The position numbers and the translations under genes are program-made. Positions 1 through 8,579 of a DNA stretch of 64,000 nucleotides are shown in pieces. Position 1 is the first letter of the stretch, and the number at the start of each line of letters is the position of its first letter. Source of the stretch: Escherichia sp. E4742 (lineage in GTDB: Bacteria; Pseudomonadota; Gammaproteobacteria; Enterobacterales; Enterobacteriaceae); NCBI RefSeq assembly GCF_005843885.1, contig NZ_CP040443.1:3782001-3846000 (forward strand), written 5' to 3'. Below the pieces are notes generated by a model. That model ran no database searches. It was not told the DNA's origin and was given only the letters and a program-made list of their open reading frames with translations.

Positions 1-1
1 A

Positions 2-841
2 GTGTTTGAAAAACTGACCGGCATTAAAGGTGCGTTCCGTACCCGTATTGCCTATGTTGTTCAGACCAATGGCGGCCAGTTCCCGTATGAGTTGCGTGTG
101 TCTGACTATGATGGCTACAACCAGTTTGTGGTTCACCGTTCTCCGCAGCCGCTGATGTCTCCGGCGTGGTCACCGGACGGTTCTAAACTGGCATATGTTA
201 CCTTCGAAAGCGGTCGTTCAGCGCTGGTAATTCAGACGCTGGCAAATGGCGCTGTACGTCAGGTGGCTTCCTTCCCGCGTCACAACGGTGCGCCTGCATT
301 CTCGCCAGACGGCAGCAAGCTGGCATTCGCTCTGTCGAAAACTGGTAGCCTGAATCTGTACGTAATGGATTTAGCCTCTGGTCAAATCCGTCAGGTGACA
401 GATGGCCGCAGCAACAACACTGAACCGACCTGGTTCCCGGACAGCCAGAACCTGGCCTTCACTTCTGACCAGGCCGGTCGTCCGCAGGTTTATAAAGTGA
501 ATATCAACGGCGGTGCGCCGCAACGTATTACCTGGGAAGGTTCGCAGAACCAGGATGCGGATGTCAGCAGCGACGGTAAATTTATGGTAATGGTTAGCTC
601 CAATGGTGGGCAGCAGCACATTGCCAAACAAGATCTGGTAACGGGAGGCGTACAAGTTCTGTCCTCAACGTTCCTGGATGAAACGCCAAGTCTGGCACCT
701 AACGGCACTATGGTAATCTACAGCTCTTCTCAGGGGATGGGATCCGTGCTGAATTTGGTTTCTACAGATGGGCGTTTCAAAGCGCGTCTTCCGGCAACTG
801 ATGGACAGGTCAAATTTCCTGCCTGGTCGCCGTATCTGTGA
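2..841 (+). CDS. tolB: TolB, Tol-Pal periplasmic propeller protein (5' end outside window)
   Basis: This is the C-terminal 279 residues of TolB (about 430 in E. coli), so roughly 151 residues and the signal peptide lie upstream of the window. TolB is the periplasmic partner of Pal and TolA in the system that keeps the outer membrane constricted and stable during division. The visible part is the beta-propeller: successive blade motifs PAWSPDGSKLAY, PAFSPDGSKLAF, PTWFPDSQNLAF and a final FPAWSPYL. The frame enters at base 2 as internal sequence; the GTG there is not a start. It lies 34 bases upstream of pal in the same operon. Confidence 0.97.
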   Translation: MFEKLTGIKGAFRTRIAYVVQTNGGQFPYELRVSDYDGYNQFVVHRSPQPLMSPAWSPDGSKLAYVTFESGRSALVIQTLANGAVRQVASFPRHNGAPAFSPDGSKLAFALSKTGSLNLYVMDLASGQIRQVTDGRSNNTEPTWFPDSQNLAFTSDQAGRPQVYKVNINGGAPQRITWEGSQNQDADVSSDGKFMVMVSSNGGQQHIAKQDLVTGGVQVLSSTFLDETPSLAPNGTMVIYSSSQGMGSVLNLVSTDGRFKARLPATDGQVKFPAWSPYL

Positions 842-851
842 TAATAATTAA

Positions 852-1397
<546 letters not shown>

Positions 1398-1406
1398 GAG
1401 AATTGC

Positions 1407-2198
1407 ATGAGCAGTAACTTCAGACATCAACTATTGAGTCTGTCGTTACTGGTTGGTATAGCGGCCCCCTGGGCCGCTTTTGCTCAGGCACCAATCAGTA
1501 GTGTCGGCTCAGGCTCGGTCGAAGACCGCGTCACTCAACTTGAGCGTATTTCTAATGCTCACAGCCAGCTTTTGACCCAACTCCAGCAGCAACTCTCTGA
1601 TAATCAGTCCGATATTGATTCCCTGCGTGGTCAAATTCAGGAAAATCAGTATCAACTGAATCAGGTCGTGGAGCGGCAGAAGCAGATCTTGTTGCAGATC
1701 GATAGCCTTAGCAGCGGTGGTGCAGCGGCACAATCAGCCAGCGGCGATCAAAGCGGGGCGGCGGCGGCAACGACGCCAACAGCTGATGCAGGTACTGCGA
1801 ATGCTGGCGCGCCGGTGAAAAGCGGCGATGCAAACACTGATTACAATGCAGCTATTGCGCTGGTACAGGATAAATCCCGCCAGGATGACGCGATGGTGGC
1901 ATTTCAGAATTTCATCAAAAATTATCCTGATTCAACTTACCTGCCCAACGCCAATTATTGGCTGGGTCAGTTAAACTACAACAAGGGTAAGAAAGATGAT
2001 GCGGCGTACTATTTTGCTTCGGTAGTGAAAAACTATCCGAAGTCACCGAAGGCTGCAGATGCGATGTTTAAGGTCGGCGTCATCATGCAGGACAAAGGTG
2101 ACACTGCGAAAGCAAAAGCCGTGTACCAACAGGTTATCAGTAAGTACCCTGGTACTGATGGCGCCAAACAGGCACAAAAACGTCTGAACGCCATGTAA
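1407..2198 (+). CDS. cpoB: CpoB, cell division coordinator (periplasmic TPR protein)
   Basis: 263-residue periplasmic protein (formerly YbgF) that coordinates PBP1B-driven peptidoglycan synthesis with Tol-Pal constriction. A signal peptide ends near AFA at residue 26. Residues about 40-95 are a Gln/Leu-rich coiled coil that trimerises, followed by an Ala/Thr/Gly-rich linker and TPR-like repeats (for example YWLGQLNYNKGKKDDAAYYF) to the C-terminus. It starts 9 bases after the pal stop and is the last gene of the tol-pal operon; the tRNA promoter begins about 90 bases downstream. Confidence 0.97.
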   Translation: MSSNFRHQLLSLSLLVGIAAPWAAFAQAPISSVGSGSVEDRVTQLERISNAHSQLLTQLQQQLSDNQSDIDSLRGQIQENQYQLNQVVERQKQILLQIDSLSSGGAAAQSASGDQSGAAAATTPTADAGTANAGAPVKSGDANTDYNAAIALVQDKSRQDDAMVAFQNFIKNYPDSTYLPNANYWLGQLNYNKGKKDDAAYYFASVVKNYPKSPKAADAMFKVGVIMQDKGDTAKAKAVYQQVISKYPGTDGAKQAQKRLNAM

Positions 2199-2284
2199 TG
2201 CATAACACGCGACCAGAAGTCGCATTATTTCTGGTCGTGTCGTGCGATTCATAAGCAGTTGAGTGATCTACATCGAAATTTTTG

Positions 2285-2312
2285 TTGCGCTCAAGTCTGA
2301 AATCAGTAATAT
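2285..2312 (+). promoter_or_regulatory. Probable promoter of the lysT-valT tRNA operon
   Basis: TTGCGC (2285-2290), a 16-base spacer, and TAATAT (2307-2312), followed directly by the GC-rich stretch GCCGCCG. A GC-rich discriminator after the -10 is typical of stringently controlled stable-RNA promoters. It lies 50 bases before the first tRNA. Assigned from sequence only. Confidence 0.6.
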
Positions 2313-2362
2313 ATGCCGCCGTTGCCACGGGATATCAAACAAACCGTAAGCAACGAAAAAGT

Positions 2363-2438
2363 GGGTCGTTAGCTCAGTTGGTAGAGCAGTTGACTTTTAA
2401 TCAATTGGTCGCAGGTTCGAATCCTGCACGACCCACCA
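2363..2438 (+). tRNA. lysT: tRNA-Lys (anticodon TTT)
   Basis: 76-nt cloverleaf with acceptor GGGTCGT/ACGACCC, anticodon loop CTTTTAA (TTT), T-arm GCAGGTTCGAATCCTGC and encoded CCA. First gene of a seven-tRNA cluster; identical in sequence to the four other Lys copies. Confidence 0.98.
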
Positions 2439-2464
2439 CTTTAAGTAGTATCCAGCGTAGTATC

Positions 2465-2540
2465 GGGTGATTAGCTCAGCTGGGAGAGCACCTCCCTTAC
2501 AAGGAGGGGGTCGGCGGTTCGATCCCGTCATCACCCACCA
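2465..2540 (+). tRNA. valT: tRNA-Val (anticodon TAC)
   Basis: 76-nt tRNA beginning GGGTGATTAGCTCAGC, anticodon arm CTCCCTTACAAGGAG (TAC) and encoded CCA. Lies 26 bases after lysT and 2 bases before the next tRNA-Lys. Confidence 0.98.
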
Positions 2541-2542
2541 CC

Positions 2543-2618
2543 GGGTCGTTAGCTCAGTTGGTAGAGCAGTTGACTTTTAATCAATTGGTCGCAGGTTCGA
2601 ATCCTGCACGACCCACCA
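2543..2618 (+). tRNA. lysW: tRNA-Lys (anticodon TTT)
   Basis: Identical 76-nt copy of the first tRNA-Lys, including the encoded CCA. Starts 2 bases after valT. Confidence 0.98.
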
Positions 2619-2669
2619 CTAATTACGGTGGGTTTGGTGGAAGTAGTTTGTAGTATCCAGCGCAGTATC

Positions 2670-2745
2670 GGGTGATTAGCTCAGCTGGGAGAGCACCTCC
2701 CTTACAAGGAGGGGGTCGGCGGTTCGATCCCGTCATCACCCACCA
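2670..2745 (+). tRNA. valZ: tRNA-Val (anticodon TAC)
   Basis: Identical copy of valT, and the leader (TAGTATCCAGCG-AGTATC) is also nearly the same as that before valT, so the Lys-Val pair looks duplicated as a block. Confidence 0.98.
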
Positions 2746-2748
2746 CTC

Positions 2749-2824
2749 GGGTCGTTAGCTCAGTTGGTAGAGCAGTTGACTTTTAATCAATTGGTCGCAG
2801 GTTCGAATCCTGCACGACCCACCA
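2749..2824 (+). tRNA. lysY: tRNA-Lys (anticodon TTT)
   Basis: Third identical tRNA-Lys copy, 3 bases after valZ, with encoded CCA. Confidence 0.98.
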
Positions 2825-2871
2825 ATTTTAATATTGGCACCGAGTAAAAATCTTTCAGGTAACACCCGTAT

Positions 2872-2947
2872 GGGTCGTTAGCTCAGTTGGTAGAGCAGTT
2901 GACTTTTAATCAATTGGTCGCAGGTTCGAATCCTGCACGACCCACCA
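2872..2947 (+). tRNA. lysZ: tRNA-Lys (anticodon TTT)
   Basis: Fourth identical tRNA-Lys copy. Spacers on both sides (47 and 33 bases) are unique sequence. Confidence 0.98.
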
Positions 2948-2980
2948 TCCTGAATGATTAAAGCAGCATAATCCCGCAAG

Positions 2981-3056
2981 GGGTCGTTAGCTCAGTTGGT
3001 AGAGCAGTTGACTTTTAATCAATTGGTCGCAGGTTCGAATCCTGCACGACCCACCA
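2981..3056 (+). tRNA. lysQ: tRNA-Lys (anticodon TTT)
   Basis: Fifth and last tRNA-Lys copy. Its 3' end (from the T-loop onward) plus the following terminator is the template of the 156-bp tandem repeat that comes next. Confidence 0.98.
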
Positions 3057-3368
3057 ATGTAAAAAAGCGCCCTAAAGGCGCTTTTTTGCTATCTGCGATA
3101 CTCAAAGATTCGAACCTGCAGCAGGTTCGAGTAGAGCGCAGCGAAACAACGGAGCCGCTCGCGGCGACGGCCCGAAGGGCGAGCGAAGCGAGTCATCCTG
3201 CACGACCCACCAATGTAAAAAAGCGCCCTAAAGGCGCTTTTTTGCTATCTGCGATACTCAAAGATTCGAACCTGCAGCAGGTTCGAGTAGAGCGCAGCGA
3301 AACAACGGAGCCGCTCGCGGCGACGGCCCGAAGGGCGAGCGAAGCGAGTCATCCTGCACGACCCACCA
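3057..3368 (+). repeat. Two 156-bp tandem repeats carrying interrupted tRNA-Lys 3' ends
   Basis: Units 3057-3212 and 3213-3368 are essentially identical. Each contains the terminator hairpin, an inverted T-arm piece abutting a direct one (TCGAACCTGC-A-GCAGGTTCGA, 3110-3130 and 3266-3286), a 64-base GC-rich insert (3131-3194 and 3287-3350), and then the last 18 bases of tRNA-Lys including CCA. Joining the two tRNA pieces without the insert would recreate the last 28 bases of the tRNA, so the insert interrupts the T-loop. No full tRNA is present. The organisation recalls the tRNA-3'-end repeats of the E. coli tyrT operon. Confidence 0.9.
3062..3088 (+). terminator. Rho-independent terminator of the tRNA operon
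   Basis: Stem AAGCGCC-CTAAA-GGCGCTT followed by a T-run, 5 bases after the lysQ CCA. The same hairpin recurs at about 3218-3244 (complete), 3374-3397 (T-run lost) and 3551-3577. Confidence 0.9.
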
Positions 3369-3420
3369 ATGCAAAAAAGCGCCCTAAAGGCGCTTTGAGA
3401 CTGATGACAAACACAAAAAC

Positions 3421-3525
<105 letters not shown>

Positions 3526-3730
3526 AAAGCGCACTTTGTGAACAATCTGAAAAGCGCCCTAAAGGCGCCTTTTTGCTATTCAAGCATCCCAAAATTCCAA
3601 TTCTTAACCCTGATGACATACTCTGCGCTTGCTGCGTAAGCAACTCTACGTCGGTGGAATTAGGCGTAAAATGATGCATCCTGCACATCAGGCGTAATAC
3701 GTGTGACTTTTCCTCACCATTCGGCTATTT

Positions 3731-3748
3731 TGTTTAGCATATAAAACA
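3731..3748. promoter_or_regulatory. NadR-type operator upstream of nadA
   Basis: TGTTTAGCATATAAAACA is one base from the NadR dyad TGTTTA-N6-TAAACA. It lies about 75 bases before the nadA start, where NadR is known to repress nadA-pnuC when NAD is plentiful. Confidence 0.8.
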
Positions 3749-3821
3749 ACTGAGGCCGATTGCAGCGGGTTGAACGCTTCATGTCGGTATAAACGTTAAG
3801 CCTGTAAAACGAGATAGCCAA

Positions 3822-4865
3822 ATGAGCATGATGTTTGATCCTGAAACGGCGATATATCCTTTTCCACCGAAGCCAACGCCGTTAAGCATTGATGAAAAAG
3901 CGTACTACCGCGAGAAAATAAAACGTCTGCTAAAAGAACGTAATGCGGTGATGGTCGCCCACTACTATACCGATCCTGAAATTCAACAGCTGGCGGAAGA
4001 AACCGGTGGCTGTATTTCTGATTCTCTGGAAATGGCCCGCTTCGGTGCTAAGCATCCCGCTTCTACGCTGTTAGTTGCTGGGGTGAGATTTATGGGGGAA
4101 ACCGCCAAAATTCTCAGCCCGGAAAAAACAATTCTGATGCCAACACTTCAGGCTGAATGTTCACTGGATCTCGGATGTCCGATTGAAGAATTCAACGCAT
4201 TTTGCGATGCCCATCCCGATCGTACTGTCGTTGTCTACGCCAACACTTCTGCTGCAGTAAAAGCGCGTGCAGACTGGGTGGTGACTTCAAGTATTGCTGT
4301 TGGACTCATTGATCATCTGGATAGTCTGGGGGAAAAACTCATCTGGGCACCAGACAAACATCTGGGGCGTTACGTACAAAAACAGACGGGCGCGGATATT
4401 TTATGCTGGCAGGGTGCCTGCATTGTGCATGACGAGTTTAAGACTCAGGCGTTAACCCGCTTACAAAAACAGTACCCTGATGCTGCCATACTGGTGCATC
4501 CGGAGTCACCACAAGCTATTGTCGATATGGCCGATGCTGTTGGTTCCACAAGTCAGTTGATTAACGCTGCAAAAACATTGCCGCATCAGCAACTGATTGT
4601 GGCGACTGACCGGGGCATTTTCTACAAAATGCAGCAGGCAGTGCCAGATAAAGAATTGCTGGAAGCGCCAACCGCAGGCGAGGGCGCTACCTGTCGAAGT
4701 TGCGCTCATTGTCCGTGGATGGCAATGAATGGCCTTCAGGCCATCGCAGAGGCGCTGGAACAGGGAGGAAGCAATCACGAGGTTCATGTTGACGAAAATC
4801 TGCGAGAGAGGGCGCTGGTGCCGCTCAACCGCATGCTGGATTTTGCGGCTACACTACGTGGATAA
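3822..4865 (+). CDS. nadA: NadA, quinolinate synthase
   Basis: 347-residue [4Fe-4S] enzyme that condenses iminoaspartate (from NadB) with dihydroxyacetone phosphate to make quinolinate, the de novo NAD precursor. The three cluster ligands known for E. coli are all present: C113 (AECSLD), C200 (GACIVH) and C297 in CRSCAHC. The VAHYYT and GETAKIL motifs are intact. Several residues differ from the K-12 protein as I remember it, including Gly at 161 where K-12 has Glu. Start ATG 3822 gives the standard length. First gene of nadA-pnuC, behind the NadR-type operator. Confidence 0.97.
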   Translation: MSMMFDPETAIYPFPPKPTPLSIDEKAYYREKIKRLLKERNAVMVAHYYTDPEIQQLAEETGGCISDSLEMARFGAKHPASTLLVAGVRFMGETAKILSPEKTILMPTLQAECSLDLGCPIEEFNAFCDAHPDRTVVVYANTSAAVKARADWVVTSSIAVGLIDHLDSLGEKLIWAPDKHLGRYVQKQTGADILCWQGACIVHDEFKTQALTRLQKQYPDAAILVHPESPQAIVDMADAVGSTSQLINAAKTLPHQQLIVATDRGIFYKMQQAVPDKELLEAPTAGEGATCRSCAHCPWMAMNGLQAIAEALEQGGSNHEVHVDENLRERALVPLNRMLDFAATLRG

Positions 4866-4902
4866 CTGACAATAAGGCGTCACGCTACGCATTGGGGGAA
4901 AG

Positions 4903-5622
4903 ATGGATTTTTTTAGCACACAGAACATTCTGGTTCATATACCGATCGGTGCTGGCGGTTACGATCTCTCATGGATCGAAGCGGTAGGGACGATCGCTGG
5001 GTTACTGTGTATTGGTCTTGCCAGCCTAGAGAAGATCAGCAACTACTTTTTTGGTCTGATCAACGTTACCCTGTTTGGCATTATTTTCTTTCAGATTCAG
5101 CTTTATGCCAGCCTGCTGTTACAGGTGTTTTTCTTTGCCGCTAACATTTATGGCTGGTATGCCTGGTCGCGACAAACCAGTCAGCATGAAGCTGAGTTAA
5201 AAATTCGCTGGTTGCCATTGCCGAAGGCGCTAAGCTGGTTGGCGGTTTGCGTTGTTTCGATTGGTCTGATGACGGTATTTATCAATCCGGTATTTGCGTT
5301 CCTGACCCGCGTTGCAGTCACGATTATGCAAGCATTAGGATTACAGGTTGCGATGCCTGAACTGCAACCAGACGCTTTTCCGTTCTGGGATTCCTGCATG
5401 ATGGTGTTATCTATTGTGGCAATGATTCTGATGACGCGTAAGTATGTGGAAAACTGGCTGTTGTGGGTGATTATTAACGTGATTAGCGTCGTTATTTTTG
5501 CACTTCAGGGCGTTTACGCCATGTCTCTGGAGTACATCATCCTGACCTTTATTGCCCTCAACGGCAGCCGGATGTGGATCAACAGCGCACGCGAAAGAGG
5601 TTCACGCGCGCTATCTCATTAA
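4903..5622 (+). CDS. pnuC: PnuC, nicotinamide riboside transporter
   Basis: 239-residue inner-membrane protein with seven to eight hydrophobic segments. It takes up nicotinamide riboside by facilitated diffusion, and NadR phosphorylation traps the substrate. A strong Shine-Dalgarno (GGGGGAAAG) precedes ATG 4903, 37 bases after nadA, so it is co-transcribed with it. Family residues are visible in NYFFGLINVTLFG and the late WLLWVIINVIS segment. Its last four bases overlap the end of the convergent zitB gene. Confidence 0.97.
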   Translation: MDFFSTQNILVHIPIGAGGYDLSWIEAVGTIAGLLCIGLASLEKISNYFFGLINVTLFGIIFFQIQLYASLLLQVFFFAANIYGWYAWSRQTSQHEAELKIRWLPLPKALSWLAVCVVSIGLMTVFINPVFAFLTRVAVTIMQALGLQVAMPELQPDAFPFWDSCMMVLSIVAMILMTRKYVENWLLWVIINVISVVIFALQGVYAMSLEYIILTFIALNGSRMWINSARERGSRALSH

Positions 5623-6560
5623 TGGTGATGATGTGAATGGCCAGACACTCCTTCATTAAGGTGGCAGTCTGGCCCATGACAAGGTTGATATTCCATCTGA
5701 ATGGTGGCGTGCTCAATCTGATAGTGATCCATCAGATAATGTTGGATCGTATCCAACAAGGCGTCGTGATCGTGTGGCGGGATCACCTGCACATGCAGCG
5801 TCATCACCGGCTTCTCGCCTACCATCCATACATGTACATGGTGCACATTGCGGACTTCCGGGATTTCCCGGCACATACGACGCTTCAGTTCAGCGATATC
5901 CAGCGATACCGGTGCACCCTCAAGTAATTCATTCACGCTATCTTTCAATAATCGCCACGCGCTGCGCAGAACCAGAAGCGACACCAGTATCGAGAGAATG
6001 GGGTCAGCAGGCGTCCAGCCGGTCCAGATAATAATCAACGCGGCAACGATAGCACCAACCGAACCCAGCAGATCTCCCAGTACATGCAGTGCCGCTGCGC
6101 GCACGTTAAGGTTTTTCTCTTCACTACCGTGATGAAGTAACCAGAAAGAAAGTATATTTGCCAGCAACCCAGCCACGGCAATTACCATCATCATGCCGCC
6201 CTCGACCGGACGCGGCGTGCGGAAGCGTTCTATCGCCTCCCAGACAATCAAAATGGTAATCACCACCAGGGCGATTGCATTCACAAACGCCGCGAGCGTG
6301 GTCAATCTTAGCCAACCGAAAGTGTGGCGAATGGTGGGAGGACGACGTGAAAATTGCACGGCGAGTAGGGCAAAAAGCAGGGCAGCAGTATCGGTCAACA
6401 TATGACCCGCATCGGCCAGCAATGCCAGGGAACCTGAGAGAAAACCGCCAATAACCTCAACCAGCATAAACCCGGCGGTCACGCCGAAAGCATACAACAA
6501 GCGACGAGCATTATTATCTTCTGGCAGGTGTGAAGATGTGTGTGAGTGTGAGTGCGCCAT
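5619..6560 (-). CDS. zitB: ZitB, zinc efflux CDF transporter
   Basis: 313-residue cation diffusion facilitator that exports Zn2+ in exchange for protons. Six membrane segments are visible. The zinc-binding pairs typical of the family appear as D50/H53/D57 (LADAGHMLTD) and H159/D163 (HVLGD). Both ends are histidine-rich (MAHSHSHTSSH at the start, GHSHHHH at the end). The C-terminal cytoplasmic domain follows DSVNELLEGAP. It is convergent with pnuC, sharing four bases, and stands alone on this strand. Confidence 0.97.
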   Translation of the reverse strand: MAHSHSHTSSHLPEDNNARRLLYAFGVTAGFMLVEVIGGFLSGSLALLADAGHMLTDTAALLFALLAVQFSRRPPTIRHTFGWLRLTTLAAFVNAIALVVITILIVWEAIERFRTPRPVEGGMMMVIAVAGLLANILSFWLLHHGSEEKNLNVRAAALHVLGDLLGSVGAIVAALIIIWTGWTPADPILSILVSLLVLRSAWRLLKDSVNELLEGAPVSLDIAELKRRMCREIPEVRNVHHVHVWMVGEKPVMTLHVQVIPPHDHDALLDTIQHYLMDHYQIEHATIQMEYQPCHGPDCHLNEGVSGHSHHHH

Positions 6561-6621
6561 GACGAGTCATCCCTTAATTAATCTCACTTAACTTTATGAC
6601 ATCATACCGCTTTTAGAGGGG

Positions 6622-6653
6622 AAAAATTAAAAGGGAGAGACTCTGCTCTCCCG
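6622..6653 (-). terminator. Terminator after ybgS
   Basis: Stem GGGAGAG / CTCTCCC (6633-6639 and 6646-6652). Read on the minus strand it is followed by a T-rich tract, as expected just downstream of the ybgS stop. Confidence 0.75.
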
Positions 6654-6672
6654 GTATTGGCTTTTTGGCAGA

Positions 6673-7053
6673 TTACTGCGTGGTACCGTCGGTTTTGGTA
6701 TCGACATCATTGTTGATGCCATCACCGGTTTGTACTTTTTTATTAATGTCCGGGCAGCGACCATCTTTGCACATCGTATTTTTGTGCTCTTCATCTTTGG
6801 TCATGCCGTCATTGTTCATTGAAGAACCATCCGGATGCAACATTGTGCCGCCAGAACCGGTATTTACCCCGTTATTGTCGACGTTATTTGGCGCGACATT
6901 TTCACGGGCGTCAGGGGCAACCTGACCCGCATCAGCTGCGGCGTTTGCCTGGCCGTTATTAGTTTGCGCTCCGCTATCGGCGGCCAGTGCGGCACCGCTG
7001 GCAAGGCTTAGAGTGGCAGTCAGAAAAAGTGTGGCCAGTTTTGTCATTTTCAT
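6673..7053 (-). CDS. ybgS: YbgS, small secreted protein of unknown function
   Basis: 126-residue protein with a clear Sec signal peptide (MKMTKLATLFLTATLSLASG, cleavage near residues 24-25), so it is periplasmic or beyond. The mature part is low-complexity, Asn/Asp/Gly-rich, with a single CKDGRC pair that could form a disulfide. The family is known as YbgS-like in Enterobacteriaceae, with no firm biochemical role. Single-gene unit with its own terminator, divergent from aroG across a 315-base gap. Confidence 0.93.
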   Translation of the reverse strand: MKMTKLATLFLTATLSLASGAALAADSGAQTNNGQANAAADAGQVAPDARENVAPNNVDNNGVNTGSGGTMLHPDGSSMNNDGMTKDEEHKNTMCKDGRCPDINKKVQTGDGINNDVDTKTDGTTQ

Positions 7054-7280
7054 AGGATGCTCCTGTTATGGTCGTTATGTCGGATAACCTCTTCCAACAG
7101 TGCATTTGCAGGTGAATATCAGGTAATGGTTTAAGATTTCAGCCAGAAGAATAAATCCAGCAGAGAATCTTGAAATAATTAACAAACAAAGGAGTTACAG
7201 TTAGAAATTGTAGGAGAGATCTCGCTTTTCGCGACAATCTGGCGTTTTTCTTGCTAATTCCAGGATTAATCCGTTCATAG

Positions 7281-7298
7281 TGTAAAACCCCGTTTACA
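7281..7298. promoter_or_regulatory. TyrR box upstream of aroG
   Basis: TGTAAAACCCCGTTTACA is a perfect dyad of the TGTAAA-N6-TTTACA form bound by TyrR, 71 bases before the aroG ATG. In E. coli, TyrR with phenylalanine represses aroG from such a strong box. The rest of 7054-7368 shows AT-rich leader sequence and no gene. Confidence 0.88.
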
Positions 7299-7368
7299 CA
7301 TTCTGACGGAAGATATAGATTGGAAGTATTGCATTCACTAAGATAAGTATGGCAACACTGGAACAGAC

Positions 7369-8421
7369 ATGAATTATCAGAACGACGATTTACGCATCAA
7401 AGAAATCAAAGAGTTACTTCCTCCTGTCGCATTGCTGGAAAAATTCCCCGCTACTGAAAATGCCGCGAATACGGTTGCCCATGCCCGAAAAGCGATCCAT
7501 AAGATCCTGAAAGGTAATGATGATCGCCTGTTGGTGGTGATTGGCCCGTGCTCCATTCATGATCCTGTCGCGGCTAAAGAGTATGCCACTCGCTTGCTGG
7601 CGCTGCGTGAAGAGCTGAAAGATGAGCTGGAAATCGTAATGCGCGTCTATTTTGAAAAGCCGCGTACCACTGTGGGCTGGAAAGGGCTGATCAACGATCC
7701 GCATATGGATAACAGCTTCCAGATCAACGACGGTCTGCGTATAGCCCGTAAATTGCTGCTTGATATTAACGACAGCGGTCTGCCAGCGGCGGGTGAGTTT
7801 CTGGATATGATCACCCCACAATATCTCGCTGACCTGATGAGCTGGGGCGCAATTGGCGCACGTACAACCGAATCGCAGGTGCACCGCGAGCTGGCGTCTG
7901 GTCTTTCTTGCCCGGTAGGTTTTAAAAATGGCACCGATGGTACGATTAAAGTGGCTATCGATGCCATTAATGCCGCCGGTGCGCCGCACTGCTTCCTGTC
8001 CGTAACGAAATGGGGGCATTCAGCAATTGTGAATACCAGCGGTAACGGTGATTGCCATATCATTCTGCGCGGCGGTAAAGAGCCTAACTACAGTGCGAAA
8101 CACGTTGCTGAAGTGAAAGAAGGGCTGAACAAGGCGGGTTTACCGGCGCAGGTGATGATCGATTTCAGCCATGCAAATTCGTCCAAACAGTTCAAAAAGC
8201 AGATGGAAGTTTGCGCTGACGTTTGCCAGCAAATTGCCGGTGGCGAAAAAGCTATTATTGGCGTGATGGTGGAAAGCCACCTGGCGGAAGGGAACCAGAG
8301 CCTGGAAAGCGGTGAGCCGCTGGCCTATGGCAAGAGCATCACCGATGCCTGCATCGGCTGGGAAGATACCGATGCTCTGTTACGTCAACTGGCGAATGCA
8401 GTAAAAGCGCGTCGCGGGTAA
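7369..8421 (+). CDS. aroG: AroG, phenylalanine-sensitive DAHP synthase
   Basis: 350-residue class I DAHP synthase. It condenses phosphoenolpyruvate and erythrose 4-phosphate in the first step of the shikimate pathway and is inhibited by Phe. Family motifs are present: IGPCSIHD (metal/PEP region), KPRTTVGWKG, GARTTESQ and DFSHANSSK. The N-terminal tail (MNYQNDDLRIKEIKELLPP) is the part that forms the Phe-sensing interface. Length and start agree with E. coli AroG. Stands alone behind the TyrR box. Confidence 0.98.
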   Translation: MNYQNDDLRIKEIKELLPPVALLEKFPATENAANTVAHARKAIHKILKGNDDRLLVVIGPCSIHDPVAAKEYATRLLALREELKDELEIVMRVYFEKPRTTVGWKGLINDPHMDNSFQINDGLRIARKLLLDINDSGLPAAGEFLDMITPQYLADLMSWGAIGARTTESQVHRELASGLSCPVGFKNGTDGTIKVAIDAINAAGAPHCFLSVTKWGHSAIVNTSGNGDCHIILRGGKEPNYSAKHVAEVKEGLNKAGLPAQVMIDFSHANSSKQFKKQMEVCADVCQQIAGGEKAIIGVMVESHLAEGNQSLESGEPLAYGKSITDACIGWEDTDALLRQLANAVKARRG

Positions 8422-8432
8422 GGTTTAATTGT

Positions 8433-8515
8433 CGGATGCACCGCCAGAGTGGCGTATCCGATTAATCACCGTAGGCATGATAAGACGCGCAGCGTCGCAT
8501 CAGGCAATGTGCTCC
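8433..8515. repeat. Degenerate REP pair between aroG and gpmA
   Basis: TGTCGGATGCACCGCCAGAG...GCGTATCCGA, followed by GATAAGACGCGCAGCGTCGCATCAGGC, two diverged REP units. Ahead of the shared terminator. Confidence 0.6.
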
Positions 8516-8527
8516 ATTGTTAGCAAC

Positions 8528-8566
8528 AAAAAAGCCGACTCACTTGCAGTCGGCTTTCTCATTTTT
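8528..8566. terminator. Bidirectional terminator between aroG and gpmA
   Basis: AAAGCCGACT-N7-AGTCGGCTTT with A-rich sequence on the left and T-rich sequence on the right, so it can end transcription from both convergent genes. Confidence 0.9.
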
Positions 8567-8579
8567 AAACGAATGACGT

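Noticed and set aside
3195..3368. Additional tRNA-Lys genes after lysQ
   Set aside because: Only the 3' 18 to 28 bases are present and are split by a 64-base insert; no acceptor 5' strand, D-arm or anticodon arm.
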